From assembly GCA_934667795.1 (NCBI GenBank), contig CAKUMP010000014.1:1-18586 (forward strand): DNA of 18,586 nucleotides. Direction: 5' to 3'. Below the pieces are notes generated by a model. It saw only the letters and a list, made by a program, of their open reading frames with translations. It was not told the DNA's origin and did no database searches. This document shows positions 13,836 to 18,586 of this stretch, piece after piece; the first letter of the stretch is position 1; every line of letters starts with the position of its first letter. Made by a program: the position numbers and the translations under genes. The stretch comes from an uncultured Chthoniobacterales bacterium. GTDB lineage: Bacteria; Verrucomicrobiota; Verrucomicrobiia; Chthoniobacterales; CAKUMP01.

Positions 13836-15185
13836 TTACCGTGCAGCCGACCACGCCACGGGCGCCAGCGCTTCCAGTTCCGCCTGTTCTTCTTTCGATT
13901 TTGCACGGATCATCACAACTTCATCCGGCGCCATACGTTTTACCAGAAATTCTCCTTCTTCCGGGAAATATTCTTTTCCTGCGGCAATTGCTGCACGCAA
14001 AAACTCTTCTGCTTCCTGTATATTTTCCCACTTCGACCAATGCACAAACTGCAAATGTTTTCCTGCCTTATCCATAAAAACACGATACCCGTCGCCACGC
14101 CATCCATCGGCTGCATTTTCTGCATTTTCCCGCGACATATATTCCTGCAACCAGACACGCAACCCGAACTCTCCCAAAACATTTTCCCGAATCAGCCGTT
14201 TTTCCTGATTTTCCTCCATTACCTGCCACTCTGGCAATGCGGGTAATATGCGCTGTATCGACAAATACCGCTCGGGGTGTAATATTTCCGAACTGGAATT
14301 CGGTGGGTCATCAAACGCATCTGAAATCGCCTGAAATCCTCCTTGCGCATACAAACTCATCACAAACTCCTGTCCCTTCAAATACGGAAAGAGAAGGGAT
14401 TCTCTGATAATCCCCGGAACACTTGCCAGAGCCTCTGTACTTTGTCCCAACATCCCTTCCAATAACGAAAGCACTTTCATGTTCTCTTTATTTTCCAGCA
14501 AAAACATCCCCATCAGTAATGTCGCATCGCCTTCAATCAACGATAATGCCCCTAACGCACGGTCGTCATTTGATTTGTCCTCAATGGGCAGACTTTTTAA
14601 ATCAAAATGCTGGTCCTGCAGCGCATGTGTCAATTCATGTGCTAAAATGACCTGGTTCATGATGTTGTCCAAATGGTTTCCTTCAAACATCACCAATTCC
14701 CCGGAATGCTGGTTATAAAATGCCGCAATCTGTTCGCTCAAAAGTGCCTTGTAGGCTTCTTTTAAATCGAAATCTTCCGGCATAAACCCAAAAACGGCAT
14801 AGGATTTCACCAGGTTTCGCAATTCTTCCGGCGAATATTGCCGGTCAATTTCTCCCAGAATCAACGCGGGCAAATCATCCCGGGACATTTTTTTCAACTG
14901 TACCTCTTCCAGAAATTCCAATTCCCGCAGGGAAACCACCTGTTCCTGTATATTTATGTGGAATTCCTCCTCCTGCAGTTCTCGCAACTGGCGTTGAAGG
15001 TCTAGCGCTGCCTTCTGCAGGCGTACGTTTTCCTGTTTTAGAAATGCCAATTGCCCCGGAACCTCTTCCCGAGCCCGAGCTGAAGTCTTTTCCTTCCCTA
15101 AAAACGCCCATTGCTCCCAACCAGTTGTCACCATCCCCAGAATAAAGGCACCCACGACCCCCAGAATAACTCCAGTCTTTTTCAT
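13836..15185 (-). CDS. Membrane-anchored zinc metallopeptidase-like protein (HELTH)
   Basis: 449 residues. A single N-terminal hydrophobic helix (about 5-22) anchors the protein, probably with the body outside the cytoplasm. A heptad-like segment at about 45-75 (LKQENVRLQKAALDLQRQL) looks like a coiled coil. The catalytic core contains LAHELTHALQDQHFD, with HELTH at 183-187, giving zinc ligands H183 and H187 and catalytic E184. A likely third ligand is E218 in SLIEGDATL. A later motif, SSEILHPERY at 298-307, also recurs in this type of protein. I do not know a named peptidase family for it, so the call is motif-based and the substrate is unknown. It stands 70 bases upstream of the acylphosphatase and may start that transcript. 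AAGGA lies only three bases before the ATG. Confidence 0.82.
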   Translation of the reverse strand: MKKTGVILGVVGAFILGMVTTGWEQWAFLGKEKTSARAREEVPGQLAFLKQENVRLQKAALDLQRQLRELQEEEFHINIQEQVVSLRELEFLEEVQLKKMSRDDLPALILGEIDRQYSPEELRNLVKSYAVFGFMPEDFDLKEAYKALLSEQIAAFYNQHSGELVMFEGNHLDNIMNQVILAHELTHALQDQHFDLKSLPIEDKSNDDRALGALSLIEGDATLLMGMFLLENKENMKVLSLLEGMLGQSTEALASVPGIIRESLLFPYLKGQEFVMSLYAQGGFQAISDAFDDPPNSSSEILHPERYLSIQRILPALPEWQVMEENQEKRLIRENVLGEFGLRVWLQEYMSRENAENAADGWRGDGYRVFMDKAGKHLQFVHWSKWENIQEAEEFLRAAIAAGKEYFPEEGEFLVKRMAPDEVVMIRAKSKEEQAELEALAPVAWSAAR

Positions 15186-15314
15186 AAGTCCTTACTATTA
15201 CCCATTTTCCTTTCATTGCGCAAGCGTCAGCACTTTAAGGAGGCAAGTATGGCATTTTTGACACTTGCAAATCGCCTTCTGCAGGATTAAATCTGTACTC
15301 CACCTTTTTTTATT
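15186..15314. promoter_or_regulatory. Divergent leader region of the phosphorylase and the metallopeptidase
   Basis: 129 bases. It contains the palindrome TTGCGCAA at 15216-15223, AAGGAGG at 15237-15243, and an inverted repeat GCAAGT at 15243-15248 with ACTTGC at 15263-15268. TTGACA lies at 15258-15263, but no good -10 follows at normal spacing. The region must hold promoters for both neighbours. The last 25 bases before the phosphorylase ATG are pyrimidine-rich and have no Shine-Dalgarno. Confidence 0.4.
15249..15290 (+). CDS. Possible 13-codon leader ORF upstream of the phosphorylase
   Basis: ATG at 15249 is preceded at five bases by a perfect AAGGAGG and encodes MAFLTLANRLLQD before TAA. 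It is in frame with the phosphorylase ATG at 15315, separated by 24 bases. The hairpin arms at 15243-15248 and 15263-15268 would enclose its start codon. No run of codons for a single amino acid, as in attenuation peptides, is present. Real translation is unproven; it may be chance. Confidence 0.3.
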   Translation: MAFLTLANRLLQD

Positions 15315-17885
15315 ATGAAAGCAATTCAGCAATTCACTGTCATCCCCAAACTGCCAACTCCTCTGGAACCTCTGCGTGAACTTGCTTACAACCTCTGGTG
15401 GTCCTGGGATCCCCCAACCAGAAAACTTTTTCGCCATTTCAATATCGACCTCTGGGAAAAGGTCAATCACAGCCCCCTCCGCATGCTCCAGCTCACGAAA
15501 CAAACCCGCCTGCTGGAACTCGCTCAGGATGAAGATTTTCTCAAAGAACTTCATGCCGTTTATGCAAACTTCAAGGACTACATGAGCCGCTCCGGCGTGT
15601 ATTCCCAGACCCGCCCGCAATCCCCTATCAAAAACCCGGTGGCTTACTTTTCTGCAGAATTCGGGTTCCATGAATCGGTTCCCAACTACTCCGGAGGGCT
15701 GGGGATTCTTTCCGGCGACCATTGCAAATCCGCTTCCGATCTTGGTCTCGACTTCGTGGCCGTGACGCTGCTGTACCGGCATGGTTATTTTAAACAGCAG
15801 ATCAATAAAGATGGCGTCCAGGAAGCCGTTTCTCTCAATCAGAATTTCAGTGCCCTGCCAATCACACCAGTAGAACAAAACGGCTCACCGTTGTTGATTT
15901 CTGTACGTCTTCTGGATCGCGAGGTCTATGCCAAAGTCTGGCGATTACGCGTAGGACGCATCAATTTATATATGCTCGATTCGGATATCCCCAACAATAC
16001 TCCGGAAGATCGTTTGATTACATCCGAATTGTATGGCGGAGATACCGAAACCCGTATTCGTCAGGAAATTCTGCTCGGTGTGGGTGGAGTCCGCGCACTC
16101 CATGCGATGGGAATTACTCCCCAGGTCTATCACATGAACGAAGGCCATTCCGCTTTCCTCTCACTCGAACGCATCCGACGCAATATCCAGAATAAAAATA
16201 TCGATTTCTACTCTGCGTTGCAGGTCGTCGCCGCCTCGAATGTTTTCACGACGCACACGCCGGTTCCCGCAGGAAATGATGCCTTCTCGTCTGAATTGAT
16301 GCAGGCGTATTTTCAGGATTATATCGAAGAAGTCGGCATCGATTTCGATACATTTTTCCAGTTAGGGCAGAAAACGGTCAATAAGGAACCAGAATTCAGC
16401 ATGACGATCCTTGCGTTGCGTACAAGCCGCCATGCAAATGGAGTCAGTAAACTGCATGGAGCCGTCAGCCGTGCCCTCTGGAAAGATGTCTGGCACGGAG
16501 TTCCTGAAAAAGAAGTCCCGATTACGAGTATTACCAACGGGGTTCATGTCAAAACCTGGGTCGCTCCGGAATTTGCTAAATTATACACTCAATACCTCGG
16601 TTCGGATTGGCATCAGAAAATCACAGAACCGGATTACTGGCTCCGAGTGATTGATATTCCGGATGAAGAACTCTGGGAAACCCACATGGTACTCAAAAAC
16701 CGTCTGGTGGAATTTATCCGGAAACGGATTAAAGCAACCCGTTCCCGGGTAGGAGAATCCCCGGAAATGGTCCGTCGCGTTAATCAACTCCTCAATCCGG
16801 AGGTGCTGACGATCGGTTTTGCTCGCCGTTTTGCCACCTACAAGCGCGCAACACTTTTATTTTCCGATATGGACCGGTTACTGGAGCTGGTCAACAACCC
16901 AGACCACCCAGTACAATTTATTTTTGCCGGAAAAGCGCACCCGAAAGATGAGCCCGGCAAGCAGTTTATCCAACAGGTTTATAATTTTACCCGTATGCCG
17001 GAGTTCGAAGGGAAAATTGTTTTTCTGGAAGACTACGACCACTATATCGGGCGCCGTCTTTATCAAGGGGTCGATCTCTGGCTCAACAACCCACTCCGCC
17101 CACTCGAAGCCAGCGGGACATCCGGGATGAAACTTCCTCCCAATGGTGGGCTCAATTTCAGCGTGCTCGACGGCTGGTGGTGTGAAGGATACAACGAAAA
17201 AAATGGTTGGCCTATCGGTGCGGAAATCGATGCCGGTTCCCGAGAACTTCAGGACGAAGTGGATATCCATTCGCTTTTCCATATCCTGGAAAACCAGATC
17301 GTTCCGCTCTATTATGCAAAGCCCGACGGCAACCTCCCCGTTGCCTGGATCCAGCGCATGCGTGAATCGATCCGCAGTGTGGTTCCGATATTTAATACAC
17401 ACCGCATGGTGCTCGAATATTGTGAAAAACTGTATGAACCTGCCGCAGCCGCTCGCATTGAACTGACGGTCGATAACGCGGGCAATGCAGTTGCGCTCGC
17501 TAAATGGAAAAACCAGATGCGGGCAGACTGGCCCGGTATCGATGTGCATTCGGTGGAGATCGAATCCCTGAATGGCAGTGCAACTCAGGTTGGGGAAACA
17601 GTTTCCATCCGTGCAGGTATCACGCTCGGTCCCATTGATCCGGAGCATGTGAAGGTGCAACTCTATTTTGGAGAAACCGACGAAGATACGATCCTTACCC
17701 CTGCCGTTAGCGATATGACCGAACGTGAATCTACCAATTCTCCCGGTCAATTTATCTACCGCGGAACGATCCCCGCCACAGAAACCGGAACGATCGGCTT
17801 CAATGTCCGTGTGATTCCTCATCACCCACACCTGACCCAAAAACATGAACTCCGCCTGATTACCTGGGCAGAAAACAATGTTTGA
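15315..17885 (+). CDS. glgP: Alpha-glucan (glycogen) phosphorylase, GT35
   Basis: 856 residues. It releases glucose 1-phosphate from glycogen or maltodextrin in the cytoplasm using PLP. The N-terminal about 110 residues match the DUF3417 domain that marks the bacterial/archaeal short-type phosphorylases (opening with LRELAYNLWWSWDP). YFSAEFGFHES at 112-122 and YSGGLGILSGDH are typical active-site segments. EASGTSGMKLPPNGG carries the PLP-binding lysine K606. Residues about 715-856 form a beta-rich C-terminal domain ending GFNVRVIPHHP. Length is near that of Thermotoga and Thermus homologues of this branch. It is a single plus-strand gene with no other glycogen gene in the window. No Shine-Dalgarno is seen at its start, although a strong one lies upstream at the mini-ORF. 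Confidence 0.96.
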   Translation: MKAIQQFTVIPKLPTPLEPLRELAYNLWWSWDPPTRKLFRHFNIDLWEKVNHSPLRMLQLTKQTRLLELAQDEDFLKELHAVYANFKDYMSRSGVYSQTRPQSPIKNPVAYFSAEFGFHESVPNYSGGLGILSGDHCKSASDLGLDFVAVTLLYRHGYFKQQINKDGVQEAVSLNQNFSALPITPVEQNGSPLLISVRLLDREVYAKVWRLRVGRINLYMLDSDIPNNTPEDRLITSELYGGDTETRIRQEILLGVGGVRALHAMGITPQVYHMNEGHSAFLSLERIRRNIQNKNIDFYSALQVVAASNVFTTHTPVPAGNDAFSSELMQAYFQDYIEEVGIDFDTFFQLGQKTVNKEPEFSMTILALRTSRHANGVSKLHGAVSRALWKDVWHGVPEKEVPITSITNGVHVKTWVAPEFAKLYTQYLGSDWHQKITEPDYWLRVIDIPDEELWETHMVLKNRLVEFIRKRIKATRSRVGESPEMVRRVNQLLNPEVLTIGFARRFATYKRATLLFSDMDRLLELVNNPDHPVQFIFAGKAHPKDEPGKQFIQQVYNFTRMPEFEGKIVFLEDYDHYIGRRLYQGVDLWLNNPLRPLEASGTSGMKLPPNGGLNFSVLDGWWCEGYNEKNGWPIGAEIDAGSRELQDEVDIHSLFHILENQIVPLYYAKPDGNLPVAWIQRMRESIRSVVPIFNTHRMVLEYCEKLYEPAAAARIELTVDNAGNAVALAKWKNQMRADWPGIDVHSVEIESLNGSATQVGETVSIRAGITLGPIDPEHVKVQLYFGETDEDTILTPAVSDMTERESTNSPGQFIYRGTIPATETGTIGFNVRVIPHHPHLTQKHELRLITWAENNV

Positions 17886-17974
17886 CCTGCATGTTATCTG
17901 AATCCAGACGCAATTTAACAGAATGCCCATGTAAAAAAAGTATCAGAAATTTACTTTTAAACAGATTTTATCTT

Positions 17975-18586
17975 ATGTCATCAGAGCCTGTTCGTATTCT
18001 TTGTTTTGGAAGTTCCATCACGCAATCCAATGGGGTTGCAGAAATCCACCGTTGGCCGACGCGTGTGCAATGTGCCTTGCAAGCCCACGCGCCAGGACGT
18101 TTTGAATTATACAATAAAGGAATCGGAGGAAATACCACCGCACAGGCACTCGATCGTATCCAGACAGATATCATTCCTCTGCTCCCCGCACATGTGATTA
18201 TCGGCTTCGGCGCCAATGATGCCAGTATCCCTATGCATCGACTGACCCCACGCGTTGGACTGGCAGAATACGAAAGCAATATGCGTGAAATTATTCGTAT
18301 TGTAGAGGCAGGAAATGGCACCCCGATTCTCTTCAATTACCACCTTCCCGCTATCCCGAAAGATGAAAAAGGCAACGTGATTCCTAACCAGGGAAATGGA
18401 CGTCCTCTCGCAGAAAATATGGCGCCCTATCACGAAGCCGTTAAAAAAATTGCCTCGGAACGCAATCTCCCGCTCATTTCTATTCCCGACATCATGCAAA
18501 AACACAACGTGCGCATCGAAGAACTTGTCGGCCCCGATCACATTCACAACACCATTGCCGGAAACCATTTTTACGCCACCCATATC
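17975..18586 (+). CDS. SGNH/GDSL-family hydrolase, C-terminus cut by window edge
   Basis: 204 residues are visible and the frame is open at the window end. SGNH hydrolases are esterases or lipases, including acetyl-xylan and carbohydrate esterases. Block I is FGSSIT (11-16), with nucleophile S14 and serine in place of the usual aspartate of GDS. Block II glycine lies in KGIGGNTT (48-55), block III is GFGANDA (77-83) with N81, and block V is GPDHIHNT (187-193), giving D188 and H191. All four SGNH residues are therefore present. No signal peptide is seen (MSSEPVRILCFG), so it acts inside the cell or its substrate is brought in. It lies 89 bases after the phosphorylase with no clear terminator between, so read-through is possible. 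The substrate is not readable. Confidence 0.88.
   Translation, partial: MSSEPVRILCFGSSITQSNGVAEIHRWPTRVQCALQAHAPGRFELYNKGIGGNTTAQALDRIQTDIIPLLPAHVIIGFGANDASIPMHRLTPRVGLAEYESNMREIIRIVEAGNGTPILFNYHLPAIPKDEKGNVIPNQGNGRPLAENMAPYHEAVKKIASERNLPLISIPDIMQKHNVRIEELVGPDHIHNTIAGNHFYATHI

Noticed and set aside
15213..15878. 221-residue minus-strand frame over the phosphorylase leader and N-terminus
   Set aside because: It is antisense to the clear DUF3417 domain and the mini-ORF region, with no motif.
16878..17930. 350-residue open frame on the minus strand inside the phosphorylase gene
   Set aside because: It is fully antisense to a gene with an intact PLP-lysine motif and reads as low-plausibility protein without any recognisable domain; it is a shadow of the real coding strand.
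1..18586. tRNA, rRNA, CRISPR repeats, insertion sequences or long direct repeats
   Set aside because: I looked through all gaps (largest 259 bases) and found no cloverleaf, regularly spaced repeat, transposase motif or terminal inverted repeats.

Overview
The window is a gene-dense stretch of bacterial chromosome of roughly balanced base composition. It is fully packed on both strands, and no gap exceeds 260 bases. I see no tRNA, rRNA, CRISPR array, insertion sequence or phage gene. The wording of the sigma factor, the paired Gfo/Idh/MocA oxidoreductases, and the membrane-anchored helical-repeat protein next to an ABC transporter suggest the PVC superphylum (Verrucomicrobiota, Kiritimatiellota or Lentisphaerota). 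That placement is recognition-level and moderately confident. Heptosyltransferase and lipoprotein genes point to a Gram-negative envelope. Most genes with a free upstream region start without a visible Shine-Dalgarno sequence, after an A/T-rich leader.

Layout. (1) 1-1273, minus strand: two Gfo/Idh/MocA oxidoreductases in tandem, the second cut by the window edge. (2) 1416-5746, plus strand: a three-gene operon of a flavin-dependent, halogenase-like oxidoreductase, a small lipoprotein and an MMPL/RND-type exporter. It looks like a make-and-export unit for a lipid or pigment-like molecule. (3) 5767-6213, minus strand: a RidA-family deaminase. Its terminator lies inside the end of the exporter gene and its leader is very G-rich. 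(4) 6473-7321, plus strand: a compact RpoD-type sigma factor followed by a clear terminator.

(5) 7415-8981, plus strand: an accessory-looking module of three genes joined by ATGA overlaps. It encodes an unrecognised 91-residue protein, an unrecognised 261-residue protein and a PIN-domain nuclease with all four acidic residues, and it ends in a long hairpin terminator. It resembles a toxin-antitoxin operon, but the nuclease partner is far larger than the usual VapB type. It is the best candidate here for an undescribed system.

(6) 15185 back to 9098, minus strand: a long run of a membrane-anchored zinc peptidase, acylphosphatase, ABC ATPase, ABC-2 permease, an anchored helical-repeat protein, a calcineurin-like phosphoesterase and a GT9 heptosyltransferase. 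Several of these overlap or nearly touch. (7) 15315-17885, plus strand: an alpha-glucan phosphorylase. A 13-codon mini-ORF with a perfect AAGGAGG sits in its leader. (8) 17975 to the window end: an SGNH/GDSL hydrolase, truncated by the edge.

Functions were assigned by reading motifs. No database search was made, so family names are firm only where named catalytic motifs are given.
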